A stretch of 64,000 nt of DNA from Endothia cerciana (GCA_026119935.1 JALRMH010000001.1:1426001-1490000), one strand, 5' to 3'; shown: positions 33,728 to 45,058, counted from the first letter of the stretch. The notes: generated by a model not told the origin, from the sequence alone. Translations and numbers: made by a program.

Positions 33728-34197
33728 GCCCGTCTGCTCAAGGCCCTAATCGACATGGCAAACCCGTGTCGGCTTTCTCACGACTGACGTTTTGTTTCCT
33801 GTTATCGTTTCCATCTGCACTTATTACTGCATTCGCTCGGATCGGCGTTACGAACTGGTGGCGGCTCACAGTACCATCCCTTGCTGCTTTCTTTTGCCTA
33901 TACTATATGGTTTTCTTTGTTTAGAAAAAAAGGGGATATATGCAGAGGTAATATCCTCTAATATTGGGTGCGAGTCTTTGATACCTACCTATACCATAGA
34001 TCTCAGGAGGGAGGTGGCTTTTTGCTATTGCAGCGCTGGGCTTAGCCCTGCTGCGCGTTCAGGGAAGAGAAATCCAAAATCAGTATAATGTCTGTTGGCT
34101 GCTGTACACCTGATGAGTGCTGGCCAGTGCGATGGCTCTGCACATACAGAGAAGGAGAAGGAGGAGGAGGAGGAGGAGGAGGAGGAGGAGGAGGAGG

Positions 34198-34230
<33 letters not shown>

Positions 34231-34623
34231 AGAAGAAGAAATAAAAAACAACAACAAGAGCCTTCGAACGAGGCTATTGTTTGAATCGGATCAAGATCTA
34301 TGCCTAGATGGTACATGGTGTCTCGTGTTGAAGAGCAGCGTAGTAGCCCAGAGATCACGACACATTCAGATTTCCTGCATGAGCTAATTAACGTTCATGT
34401 TGAGCAATCAAGGTTATCGTGAACGGGATGGGCCCTGCCCATGGCGAAGGTCCTAGAGGCGCAATAGATGTACGGATGTAGAGGGGCCACGCCGAGGTCG
34501 TTTCCAGCCCGGCCGGTGAGGTCCACCAGGGCGAGGCAGCTTGCCAGGGTTCCAGGGTTGCAGCTCGCTGTGCTGCGCGCATGGGCTCCCCTGCAGCACT
34601 GCACTACCCAGCTGTAATTGAAT
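33728..34623. other. Intergenic region with a long purine tract
   Basis: A 0.9 kb stretch upstream of the PCNA promoter elements. Its main feature is the 94-nt all-purine tract at 34148-34241. No gene seen. Confidence 0.6.
34148..34241 (+). repeat. 94-nt polypurine tract: (GGA)n then (GAA)n
   Basis: A run of 94 purines with no pyrimidine, GGA units first and GAA units after. It lies about 0.7 kb upstream of the PCNA start and between it and the Inp2-like gene's 3' end. Polypurine tracts with mirror symmetry can form triplex (H-) DNA. Confidence 0.92.
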
Positions 34624-34624
34624 G

Positions 34625-34651
34625 ACGCGGGAGAGCGCGTCTTCTTCGCGT
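34625..34651. promoter_or_regulatory. ACGCG (MCB-like) cluster upstream of PCNA
   Basis: Three ACGCG cores occur within 27 bp: one forward at 34625-34629 and two reverse (CGCGT) at 34636-34640 and 34647-34651. They lie 274-300 bp before the PCNA ATG. ACGCG(T) is the binding core of the G1/S factor MBF in yeasts. A TATA-like element (TTTATAAAAA, 34661-34670) follows directly. Confidence 0.6.
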
Positions 34652-34660
34652 CGTAGGTCT

Positions 34661-34670
34661 TTTATAAAAA
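34661..34670 (+). promoter_or_regulatory. TATA-like element of PCNA
   Basis: TTTATAAAAA sits 10 bp after the ACGCG cluster and about 255 bp before the ATG at 34925, a plausible core-promoter position with a long leader. Confidence 0.45.
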
Positions 34671-34924
34671 AGAGGCCCTCACTGCTGCCTTTCCCCTCTG
34701 GAGCTACAAACACAACAACCTCAATTCTCTCGACAAAAAAACAAGTGAAGACTTCTTGGATCACCACCAGTGCCTCTCCATTCCATTTCATCTGTTCAGT
34801 ACACCCACCCATTCTTTCCCGACAGTCCTTTTCACACATTCAGTAAGCCCCCGCGTTCTTACGATAGCTGCACCACCAGGCAACCCCTCCTTTGGCGCAG
34901 AGATATCCTGACAAGACCACAGAA

Positions 34925-35936
34925 ATGCTCGAGGCACGTTTGGAACAGGCGAGCATCCTGAAGAAGGTAAGACAGATCCGACCCACCTCTCGGGGACCTG
35001 CTCCCCCTCGCGATAGATTCGCTCTGACACCCCGCGCCGTCTCGCAGGTGGTCGACGCCATCAAGGACCTGGTGCAGGACTGCAACTTCGACTGCAACGA
35101 TAGCGGCATCGCACTGCAGGCCATGGACAACTCACACGTGGCGCTGGTGTCGATGATGCTCAAGGCCGACGGCTTCAGCCCGTACCGGTGCGACCGCAAC
35201 ATCGCGCTGGGCGTCAACCTGACGTCCCTGACCAAGGTGCTGCGCGCCGCCCAGAACGAGGACATCCTGACCCTCAAGGCCGACGACGCGCCCGACTCGC
35301 TGAACCTGACCTTTGAGTCCGCCGAGAACGACCGCATCTCCGAGTACGACCTCAAGCTCATGGACATCGACCAGGAGCACCTGGGCATCCCCGAGACCGA
35401 GTACGCCGCCACGATTTCCATGCCGGCGGGCGAGTTCAGGCGGATCTGCACCGATCTGTTGGCCATGTCCGAGTCCGGTACGCACAAATTTCTCCGAGAC
35501 CGCGAACCCATGGGTGTCTCGGGACAGGGGTGATGCTGACTATGGCCAACCTCTCCGCAGTCACCATCGACGCGAGCAAGGACGGTGTCAAGTTCGCCTG
35601 CACCGGCGACATCGGCAACGGTGCCGTCACCCTGCGCAGCCACCAGAACGTCGAGAAGCCCGACCTCAACATCGACATCGAGCTGAGCGAGCCCGTGTCC
35701 CTGACATTCTCCCTCAAGTACCTGGTCAACTTCTGCAAGGCCTCGGCTCTGTCCTCACAAGTCAAGATCTGCCTGTCCAACGAGGTACCCCTGCTGGTTG
35801 AGTACTCGATCCAGGGTACCAGCTGGCTGCGGTTCTATCTGGCGCCAAAGGTGAGCTTGTGTTCTCGCCTGGTGCGACAAGTCGAACGCGAACGCAAGGC
35901 TAATCTTCGACCTCACAGATTGGCGACGAGGAGTAG
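34925..35936 (+). CDS. PCNA: Proliferating cell nuclear antigen (sliding clamp)
   Basis: Four exons, 34925-34966, 35048-35477, 35561-35850 and 35919-35936 (18 nt), encode 259 aa. Introns of 81, 83 and 68 bp are GT-AG and phase-consistent. Exon 1 MLEARLEQASILKK joins VVDAIKDLVQDCNFDC. Highly conserved PCNA blocks follow: GIALQAMDNSHVALVSMML, YRCDRNIALGVNL, the interdomain-loop region LMDIDQEHLGIPETEY, FACTGDIGNGAVTL, and LVEYSIQGTSWLRFYLAPK. The final exon supplies IGDEE. The trimeric clamp encircles DNA and tethers polymerases, ligase and repair proteins, including MSH3, whose PIP-box-bearing homologue is encoded at 53758-57198. The length is canonical (258-261 aa). The upstream ACGCG cluster suggests G1/S regulation. 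Confidence 0.97.
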
Positions 35937-36661
35937 ATGGCTGAGGCACAGGCGTGATGTACTGATGAGGGACGTTCACGATAAGGCGACGCTGGTCACT
36001 CGCAAAAGGACATTGCGACACTGCCTACAGGATACATCTTTCACGAGGACAAGAAACTATGTTGGGTCAGGCCGTTGTGTATCTGCGAATTGCAGGATAC
36101 TGCACTACACCATAGACGACTGTCTGGGGGGCTTGGACATGTTATTCGATAAGAGAACCTCCATCTTCAAACGTAATGAAACCCCAAAAACAAAACCAGA
36201 AACCAAGCGGATATGACTCTCACCAGGCGCCATACTATATTATGTACCGGCGAGACAGGTACCGGCACCCTTGCGCGCCGATGATCGCAGTTCGGCGGGT
36301 TGCCATGCAGGGCAGCGTCACAGCGCAACGTGGGGTTCTATGCGCCGAATGCGACTGCGGGGCACCTTTTCTTTTTCCTCGACAAGTGCCGATATGCTTG
36401 CGTCCAGTGCCGGCTACTTGCCTATGTCACCACAGATTTCTTAGATGATGATGACCCCAAGCTCACACATGCCAGTTTGCAGAGAACTACTCACCTGCAC
36501 CCTCTAGAATCCCCTCTTTCATCGATCTGGCCTTAGATTTGACCTTTTCGCATTCAGACAAGCTACTGAAAGCACACCCCGTCACACGAGTACAGTCCGA
36601 TCCCGACCTCTCCTCGCCCGACCCTTCAACGACCCGCCCACCCCCGGGACCGCACCGAGAA
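35937..36661. other. Intergenic region between PCNA and pyridoxal kinase
   Basis: A 0.7 kb stretch with the PCNA 3' UTR and the kinase promoter. No gene seen. Confidence 0.55.
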
Positions 36662-38139
36662 ATGTCGACAGACCTGCCAGTCCCGGAAACCCGCGTCCTG
36701 GCCGTCGCCAGCCATGTACGGAGAAGTGCCCTGTCCCCATGATCAGAGAGAGAGAGAGAGAGAAAGAAAGAGAGAGTCGAGAGAGGATCACAGCCGTGCT
36801 GACAAGATACGAAGGTCGTCTCCGGGTAAGTCTCGCGCACCCAAGCCGGCCCGGAGAGGAGCCGGGCCAGGACGGGAGGAGGCAATTTCTGGCTGACCAG
36901 GGCATCCATCCAGATATGTCGGCAACAAGATCGCCGTGTTCACGATGCAGTCGCTCGGCTGCGATGTGGCCGCGCTGAACACGGTACAGTTCAGTCAGTC
37001 CACCCTCCCCCCCGCCCCGCCCCCGCCCCAGCTCCCCGATGCGCTGCCGCGTCCAACCAACATCCTAACCCGCCTTCCCGGCAACAGGCAACCACACCGG
37101 CTACAGACAGGTCAAGGGCACCAAGGTCTCGGCACAGGAGATCACCGACCTCTACGAGGGCCTCAAGCAGTCCTACCTCGACGACTTCGACATGATGCTC
37201 TCGGGCTACATACCGGGCGCGGAGGCGGTCCAGGCCGTGGGGCGCATCGCGGAGGAGCTCAAGGACAGGGCGAGGAGGAGAGGGATGCCCGGGTCTTTCT
37301 TCTGGGTGCTAGACCCCGTGATGGGCGACAACGGCAGGCTCTACGTCGCGCAGGACGTCGTGCCCGCGTATAAGAGCCTGTTGCCGCATGCTGACCTGAT
37401 CCTGCCGAATCAGTTTGAGGCCGAGTACGTATACCAATCCCCACCCCTCCCCCAAGGCCCGCCTTTGTAGGCTATGGAAGAGCAAGCGTTGCTGATGTGA
37501 AGGAAACCCACCCGGGGCAGACTCCTCTCCGGCGTCGAGATAACAGACATGCCCTCCCTCACCCGCGCCATCGAGGTCATCCATGACACCTACCGTGTGC
37601 CACACATCGTTCTGACCTCCGTCTCCCTCGACACGTCCGGCCCATCCTCCACCCCTCCCCCTTCGGCCCCCGCCTCCGACAGCAGGCCTGCTATCCTCTC
37701 CGTCATCGGCTCGACGATGACATCAGACCGCAAGCCCCGCGCCTTCAAGATCCGCTTCCCGGCCATCGATGCCTACTTCTCGGGCACGGGCGACATGTTT
37801 GGCGCGCTGATGGTCGTGCGGATGAGGGAGGCCGTTGCCAACTCGGCACGGCCGCTCGGCGAGGTCGCGTCGTGGCTCAGCCCGGACGGCGTGGACGCGC
37901 TGGACCTCCCCCTGGCGAAGGCGGCCGAGAAGGTGCTGGCCAGCATGCACGAGGTGCTGGACGCGACGTGCGAGAGCATGAAGGCGGAGGTGCAGAGGGT
38001 GGAGGCGGAGGCTGGTTCGGGGCCGATGGACGAGAAGAGGATGCACCTTGCGAGGTCCAAGGCGTCGGAGTTGAGGCTGGTCAGGCATCTTGGCTCGTTG
38101 CGGGATCCGAAGGTGGAGTTCAAGGCGCAAAGGATGTAG
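36662..38139 (+). CDS. Pyridoxal kinase
   Basis: Five exons, 36662-36715, 36815-36825 (11 nt), 36914-36993, 37088-37424 and 37521-38139, encode 366 aa. All introns are GT-AG. The 11-nt second exon supplies VVSG (the last codon split) and is needed to rebuild the family motif ASHVVSGYVGNK. Further signatures are MQSLGCDVAALNTVQFSNHTGY (split by an intron), a lid region YIPGAEAVQAVG, WVLDPVMGDNGRLYV, the DLILPNQFEAELLSG block, and the anion-hole/catalytic loop FSGTGDMFGAL. The enzyme phosphorylates pyridoxal, pyridoxine and pyridoxamine with ATP in the B6 salvage pathway (yeast BUD16). The C-terminal 80 residues form a charged helical extension common in fungal members. Intron 1 contains a GA-rich microsatellite. 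Confidence 0.92.
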
Positions 38140-38683
38140 ACAACTGGACGGGTGCACGGTTAGGAAAAGACATGGGTGCATTGCTCTGGAGCATCTTGAT
38201 AGAAATAGAATGATGATACAGGAAGAAGGTGAAGTGAATATTGGGAAATGTCTCTGCATTGATAATAAACTCATATTGTTCGTCATTAGCCCGTGTCGAT
38301 GTGACAACGTCTATCTCACCTATGCCTCGCACGAATATCAGGCGTTGTATTGTATACACCCCATGTCTCCAAGCATAGCGGCACAGTCATTATCCTACAA
38401 GACGTTGTTCACAACGCCGTCGCCTAGCAGTTTTTGTTTCCGGCATCACTATTCTACTGCTCGTTCGTCGGGTTGACATCCAACAATGCTTCGGCTCTCA
38501 CAGCGGAGTCCCGATCCAGCACGTGTCCGAGAAGCCGACGCGTGGCTCGGCCCACGGCCATGGGACATCCTTCCCCTTCGCCCTCAGCACAGGGTCCTTC
38601 TCTACTACCCTCGCCAGGCCAGGCGCGTTGGGCGGCTGTCTCGCGTGCAGCACAGACGTCTTCTTCTTCCGCCACCAGACGTT
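38140..38683. other. Intergenic region between convergent kinase and dUTPase genes
   Basis: A 0.54 kb 3' region. No gene seen. Confidence 0.55.
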
Positions 38684-39503
38684 CTAAGACGATGGCTCCT
38701 GCTGACCGTTCACCCCGCCGTTTACCCCGCCGGTGCCGTTCGCGACCGGAGCAACTGTGACCTCGACCGCGGGTGTGGGCACGGCATCCGTGGCCCCGTC
38801 GGTGGTTGCGCTCACGCTCGCGACAAGCTTCTCGCCGAACCCGCCGGTCGAGCCGAACCCGCCGGCGCCGCGCACGCTGTCCTCGAGCTCGGCGACCTCG
38901 ACCACGTCGGGCGTGTAGATGCGCTCCAGCACGAGCTGGGCGACGCGGTCGCCCTCGGAGACGGGGAAGTCGGCCTCGGAGTGGTTGAAGAGGAGGATCT
39001 TGACCTGGCCGCGGTAATCTGCGTCGATGACGCCCGCGCCGGTGTCTATAAAGTGCTGTAGTTTTTAGTGTTTTTTTTTTAGCTGATCAGTCGGGGGCCT
39101 CTGTCTGTGGGAGTTTGTAGATCGCGTACCTTGGATGCTAGACCAGAACGGGGGGCGATGCGGCCGTCTGAAGGTTATAGTGAGCCCTGAACAAAGCGCA
39201 GGAGCAAGGGCACAGGGGAAGCTCACAAGTTCCTGGCGGGCATGCCATGCTGATGTCCGTGTCGACAAGAGCCTTGCCACGCGCCGGTATAACGGTGGCT
39301 CTGGACGCGTAAATGTCGTAGCCGGCTGCCAAGGCGCTGCCACGGGTTGGCAGGCGGGCCTTCTCGGAGAGCCTCTTGATCAGGAGCTGGGGGTCGGCCA
39401 TCGTGTTCGCAGGTGTGTTGGTGGTTGTAGTATCTTCGTCAAGCTTGACACGCTTGGCTGGGTGTGAAGCTGGTGATGGCTGCGTGGTATTGTCGGTGGT
39501 CAT
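38684..39503 (-). CDS. DUT1: dUTP diphosphatase (dUTPase) with C-terminal extension
   Basis: Three exons, 39503-39227, 39167-39130 (38 nt) and 39055-38684, encode 228 aa. Introns of 59 and 74 bp are phase-consistent. All five trimeric dUTPase motifs are present: I AAGYDIYA (59-66), II PRSGLASK (98-105), III DTGAGVIDADYRG (109-121), IV GDRVAQLVLERI (140-151) and V RGAGGFGSTG (167-176). The enzyme hydrolyses dUTP to dUMP, keeping uracil out of DNA and feeding dTMP synthesis. The N-terminus has a roughly 35-residue extension with a basic KRVK patch; an internal Met at 35 (MADPQLL) could be an alternative start. After motif V there is an unusual tail of 49 residues rich in Ala, Val, Thr and Gly that most dUTPases lack. 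Paired ACGCG motifs lie 139-155 bp upstream. Confidence 0.94.
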
Positions 39504-40322
39504 GTTCTGGATGAAACAAACAGGGAAGGGCGGGGGCCAATGTGGGTGATGTTGATGGGCGGAGGAGAGCAGAGCTGTAGATGTTGCTTCCCGTCTTGGT
39601 GGGTTTTTGTTTGGGCAGGGTTCTACAAATCGGAAAGGACGACGCGTTCGAGACGCGACTTCCCACTTTGATGGCCTCTCCCCCCTGTCAAGAACCGCCT
39701 ACCACGGAACATGGCGCTGGTATGCCTTTTCGACTTCAGCCAGTTCCACTTTCAACCACTATCTGATTTCCATGAAGAAGGAAGAAGAAGAAAGGAAAAG
39801 AAAAGGCTTTCAGATCAAGTAGACCTCAAATACTTATGTTTTTGATTTTGGGGAGATAAGCAGTCATTCTTCCAAACATCCCGACCTCTGAGAAGGAGGG
39901 ATGTCGTAAACGGAATTTTTTTTGGGGGGGGGGGGGTTGCACTTCGTATTGGCGAGACAGCAGCGTCTGGTTAGCCAATTGACTTATAGCCACAGATCCA
40001 GCTCGCTCGACTCTCTCAAGAGGTAGCTGATAGCTACTGTGCAGTCTCAGTCATACCTCTCAAGACGTGCTATCCTGTGTGAATCTTAACCCCAATGGGA
40101 CGTAAGAAGATACTGATATCGAGCCGGCGGCTCTTACGATTTTGAGTGCACCGCTCAGACGTCTGCATGATTTTGGAATGCATATTTGGCCCCTCTGCTT
40201 CCGTGAAGAGGCCCCTGACTTCATGCTCAGATGTGCTTCCCGGATCGACAGGGTCAAGTTTGATTGACAGCGGAACAGACCCGACAGCATGGATTACGGA
40301 ATAACCACATCGCCTGATCGAA
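39504..40322. other. Intergenic region between dUTPase and CENP-K-like gene
   Basis: A 0.8 kb stretch containing the dUTPase promoter (ACGCG pair) and the 3' UTR of the CENP-K-like gene. It has a T8-G13 run (39916-39936). No gene seen. Confidence 0.55.
39642..39658. promoter_or_regulatory. Paired ACGCGT/ACGCGA (MCB-like) upstream of dUTPase
   Basis: A perfect MluI box ACGCGT at 39642-39647 and ACGCGA at 39653-39658 lie 139-155 bp upstream of the dUTPase ATG (39503, minus). In yeasts, dUTPase and other S-phase genes are MBF targets through this element. Confidence 0.6.
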
Positions 40323-41403
40323 CTAATCCCCAATTTCTCTGCCAAAATCCACCAGTCTCAGGCGCCTTGAATCACGCGGGTGGAACTCGGCCACTTTGAC
40401 CCGGGTCAGAAAGCGAACGGATGCCGATTCCTCGGGGATATCGATGTACGCATCGGAGCTGGACCCTTTGGCCGCCAACAGCCTGTTCATCAGCTCCTCG
40501 ACCAACCTCTGCATCTCGCCCCCGGCAGCAGCCCGCCTGTCGAGCTCAGCCTCGTCACCCCCACCCGCACGGTCATGGCCCCCACCGAGCATGTCGTCTA
40601 TCCTCCTCTGCCGTTTGTCAGGCGAGGCATCTGCCCTGAGCTTCTTCCGCTTGCCTGTCGCACTGAACCCGGCCTCCAAAGTGTCCGCGTCGACGTCCAT
40701 CATATCGCCAGCCACTGGGCCGCCGATCTGTTCCGCCGCCAGCAATGCCGCTAGTCGCTCGTCAATGAACGAGCCCAGCGCCTTAAGCAATCTTGACCTG
40801 TCCGCATCCGTCTCCTTGATCTGCCTCTTAAGCTCCGAGATCTTTTCGCGCGTGACCTGGCCAGGGCTCATCGCGGTCCTCGACCCAATGCCATCCCGAA
40901 GTGACTGGGCTCGGTCCTCCAGAGCTTTCGTGAGTGCCTTCTGATCGGCCACCCTGGCCTCCTCGGCGTCCAATCGGTCCTGCGCCTCCTGCAGCGAGAC
41001 TTTCTGCGAGGCGAGGAACTTCCTGGACTCGTTGATGGTCGAGTTGGTGGTGCGTAGGGCAATAAGCGCCGGTACCACGGAGTCCGGAAAGGGCAAAAAA
41101 GGCTCAGATGCTGCGACCTCTCTGTACGCCTCAGCCAAAGCGTCTAGTTGCTGTTTCGTGCCAACTGCCCCTGCGCCGTCAGACCTTCCCCGACTTTGCT
41201 GTCTCTTGGAGGCAGCAGCGAATCTCTCGTTCTCCTACACTTTGGGTCAGCCGAGAGCGTTGAGCTGTGATCTTGGTCGAGCGAGATACCTCTGCGAGCG
41301 AGCGCTTGAGCTGGTCGATCTTCCTTTGTAGCTCTTTCCGCGAGCGATCCAAGTACGTCGCGTGCAGATCCTCGCTAGCCACCACTGTTGCAGGGGCCTC
41401 CAT
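40323..41403 (-). CDS. Coiled-coil kinetochore protein, CENP-K (Sim4)-like
   Basis: Two exons, 41403-41290 and 41234-40323, encode 341 aa. The 55-bp intron is GT-AG in phase 0. The protein is mostly helical. Residues 15-60 and 100-220 have Leu/Glu/Lys heptad-like patterns. Then come FIDERLAALLAAEQIGGPVAG, an acidic MMDVDAD, a basic GKRKKLRADASPDKRQRR stretch and a C-terminal block SVRFLTRVKVAEFHPRD followed by RLRLVDFGREIGD. From memory this pattern resembles fungal CENP-K domain proteins (fission yeast Sim4), part of the inner-kinetochore CCAN. The assignment is by pattern only and needs a profile search. Three ACGCG motifs upstream would fit a cell-cycle gene. Confidence 0.5.
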
Positions 41404-43547
41404 TCTCAGAGATGGCCTGACAGGATCGGCTCACGGCCTCGTCACAGCAGGAAGCGATTGCTGATGGGCCCAGGCAGCACACTGTTGCTCGTTCCGAGCA
41501 AGGCGCGACACTGCTGACGATCTCTCTGCTGATGCTAACCCCTAGCGCGTCGCGTGTCGGCGCGTCTCCTGGAGGCCGCCCAGAGATTCGCAACTCTTGC
41601 GATAGACGCCGAAATGAACGGACCGTCGCTGATTGGCCCAGTCCAGAGTTCTTCGGGTGAGGCCAGGGGCGGCTTGGTGTTGCACAGCTCAAGGAAGAGT
41701 GGTTTCAAGGGGATGTAACCTCGTCCATCCCATTATGCAGTGCACGATTCAACCAGAGATACCCGTGTCGGAAGGCCGGGGGGGAAAGCTCCGTAGTAGG
41801 TGGAGGAGCAAGGTCTGAGCAACAGAAGAAGCCTCACGGGATCATGCAGACAGCCTGTGGCCTGGTTGGTAGATTGACGTGGCCAAGCTGCTATCTTTTT
41901 TTTTCCTCCTTCTTCTCGTGCGCCGTGGACACCGGAAGAATCCTCGAATGAGGATAACCACTGGATATCTTGAGGACTTATCGACAAGGGCGCGGCAGGG
42001 GTTCACACGCGGCGGCGGCAAGCAGCACAGTGAATGCCGTCCCTGGGCGTGCTTGGCCAAGAACTTTGTGTCACGGTGTAGAGCACGGACCACCCGACCC
42101 ACAGTTGAATCTGCTGCGTGCGGGTGAAGGCGAGGTGGAAGGGGAGGGAGAACTAGCTGCCCGCGGCGGCAGAGGCTTGCTTCTTTGCCTTTTCCCCTCC
42201 AAGTCTCGAACCCGTCCAGTCTTCTCAACCTTCATCAAACTCTCCCCCTGTCCTTTCAACCTCCACAGGCATCGTTGATCCTCTGAGCAACAACCACCTG
42301 CGCAAGGACTAACCAGTTCGTCACGGACACGAGGTCTAGCCGCATTTTCAGTCCACTTTTGTTGGATTCCGTTGCGACTGGTTCTCTGCACGTTTGATTT
42401 TCCTTCACCCCTCCCCTTTTGCTTGTCCAACCCAACAAGTTATCCCCCTGTGCGGTCGATCTTACAGGTACGAACGAACGACCCCATACTCCTCCGTTGT
42501 CTGTGACGCCCAGCAGACTTCTTCTCCTTGGTGGTCCTCCTCTACACCGTACACCGCACACAGTACGTGGAGTGCAGCCAGTGTGCGCAGAAGGCCCCTA
42601 CCATTTCAGCACCCACTTTCCCTACTCTGCGTGCCCATCTCCCAAGCTCCTCAGGCTATATTCCACCAAGCCCACAATTTGTCAACGTCGAGTTATTTCA
42701 CCTCACATCCACCGTCCCCTCCCTACCCTTCCTTGTCCTTCCTATCGCGGACGGGGCAAGAAGACACAGGCACCTGACAGAACGCAGAGAGATCCGCTTA
42801 GAGCGCAAGCAGGACCGCCCCGCTGAGCAGCTCCTCGGCCAACCGACACGATACAACACCGAGCTGGACGCAAGGTGTGATCTGCCAGAGACGGCGACTT
42901 TGGGTGCTTCCTCCTAACTGTGAAGGAGCAAGGAAAGGTTTGGGCTCTGGTCTCTTGGCATCCTGACTGCCTTTCTACCTCATCGCATCTGCCACCTTCT
43001 GAGTTCTCTTTGAGCAACATCAACTATCAAACCTTCATCTTTTCCGCCTCGCCTCCCTTGACCACCTACCTGCCTCTGCCCGACCACAGCCTCAACCACA
43101 GCCTAACCTCCACACGATCCTCAACTGCAACCTGCCTTGGCAAGATACCTCAGTCCGTCCAGAACTCCACGTCTCCCGTCGCGCGGCCAGCTTCCTGAGC
43201 AGGTTATACACTTCAACGCATCTGAAGCAGTCATCAGAGAGGCGTTGTTCTCCCAACACTTGACCTCTCCCGCAGCGCTAGCAAAGCATTTGCCTGCTTG
43301 CGACTGTCTCCTCTGACGCATCCTGCACTGCATCGACCTCCCTCGCCGCCGACCCCAGTTGTCTACTCGATCCGTCCAGCCCATACCCGATACGCCACTA
43401 CACCTACACGTTTTCCTTCGCGAATTCGCCCCACAGGTGTAGATTAAGAAACAACAACAATTGAACTACTATTCAAGAAAACAAAGAAAGAAGAAAAAAA
43501 AACCATTTTGACCCGAGAAGGACTTGGACTTGACTTGCAAACTCACC
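41404..43547. other. Divergent promoter region and long leader of the KH gene
   Basis: A 2.1 kb stretch between divergent genes. From about 42200 onward the plus strand is strongly C/T-rich with many short ATG-started frames, which looks like a long pyrimidine-rich 5' leader of the KH gene, possibly with leader introns. No separate protein gene is supported. Confidence 0.5.
41546..41565 (-). promoter_or_regulatory. Three ACGCG (MCB-like) motifs upstream of the CENP-K-like gene
   Basis: CGCGT (ACGCG on the gene's own strand) occurs at 41546-41550, 41551-41555 and 41561-41565, 143-162 bp before the ATG at 41403. Three cores in 20 bp is far denser than in surrounding DNA. Confidence 0.55.
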
Positions 43548-45058
43548 ATGTCGACCTCACCCCCAACCCAATCAGCCAAGCGTCCGCTGGAGGAGACCTC
43601 GTCGCCGTCCAGGACTGATCAGCCGGAGGCGAAGCGACCTGCCCTGGACAAGGTCATTCGAGGGGAGGAAGAGGAGCTGAAGGAGTCACCCTCAGAGAAC
43701 GGACACACCGAGGTCACGGAGCTCCCCGCCGCACCGGAGACTGTAAAGGCCGAGACAAAGACCAACGGCGAGAAGACGGAGGCAAAGGAGGGCCAGAGCG
43801 ATATTGTCGTGCCCGACCTCCTAACCGAGACAAAGCCGATTGTGAGCACGCAGGGTGGACTGGCAAGCACGGCTCAGGCGTCCTCCGCGACCCATGACGA
43901 GACTGCATGGATCCATATACGGGCTGTTATCACTAGCCCGGAGGCTGCCACGATCATTGGAAAAGGTGGCGAGAATGTCTCGAAGATCAGACAGATGTCC
44001 AACGCCAAATGCACGGTCTCGGACTACCAGAAGGGTGCCATAGAGCGCATCCTCACAGTCAGCGGCAGCGTTGATGCGGTTGCCAAGGTTCGTAAACTCC
44101 AAGACCCGATGTGTTTGTATTGGTTTACTGATTCGACCAGGCTTTCGGCCTTATCATCCGTACCCTCAATAATGAGCCGCTGGTCGAAGCCTCGAACCCC
44201 CAGTCCAAGACGTATCCACTCAGACTTCTCATCCCGTCCATCCTGATAGGCTCTATCATTGGCAAGGGTGGTGCCCGGATCAAGGAGATCCAAGAGGCTT
44301 CGGGCGCTAGGCTCAATGCCTCTGACTCCGTCCTACCGCTTTCTACCGAGCGTTCCCTGGTTGTCATGGGTGTTGCGGATGCTGTTCACATTGCGACGTA
44401 CTACGTGGCGAGCACACTGCTCGAGCAACTGAACGAGCGGTTCGGAGGGCCTGCGGCCTCTGCATACGCCACTCGGAGTGGCGGACCAACTGGCGCGATT
44501 CCTGGTGGAATGCAAGTGGTTCCGTACATGCCTCAGCCGGCTGGTGGAAACTACGGCCGGACTGAAAACTACGGCAGAAACAACCCCCGTCAAGACCCTC
44601 GCTCCCACCAGGTGCCGCAGTCATACGCGCCCCCGTATGGTGCCCAGCCTCATCCCGCCCAGCCGAGTCCTGCAGTGCCCATGCACTACGGTGCGCAGGC
44701 TGGCGGCGCGTACGGCCCAGCACCTCACATGCAACCTCACCACGGTCCTCACGCCAGCCCTCACGTCCACGGAGGCCCTCAAGCACAACCAATGCACGGT
44801 GGCGCAGGAATGCCAGGAGCCCCTCTGACGCAACAGATCTACATTCCTAACGACATGGTCGGCGCTATCATTGGCAAGGGCGGCCAGAAGATCAACGAGA
44901 TCCGACAGATAAGTGGCAGCGTCATCAAGATCAATGAGCCTCAGGACAACAGCAACGAGCGACTGGTCACCATCACTGGCACAGAGGAGTGCAACCGCAT
45001 GGCCCTTTACATGCTGTACTCGAGACTCGGTGAGAGCTCAAACAAGGGCCCCGCCTAG
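43548..45058 (+). CDS. Three-KH-domain RNA-binding protein (PCBP / Rnc1 / Pbp2-like)
   Basis: Two exons, 43548-44087 and 44141-45058, encode 485 aa. The 53-bp intron is GT-AG in phase 0 and splits the first KH domain. The ATG at 43548 sits in a good context (CACCATGTC); the frame is open upstream only to a TTG. A 118-residue acidic, Lys/Glu-rich N-terminus precedes KH1 (IIGKGG, GKGG 138-141), KH2 (SIIGKGG, GKGG 221-224) and KH3 (AIIGKGGQKINEIRQISG, GKGG 425-428). Between KH2 and KH3 is a disordered stretch rich in Pro, His, Gln, Gly and Tyr. This order matches fission yeast Rnc1, yeast Pbp2/Hek2 and animal PCBPs, which bind C-rich or U-rich mRNA and control stability or localisation. The specific fungal targets cannot be read here. 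Confidence 0.9.
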
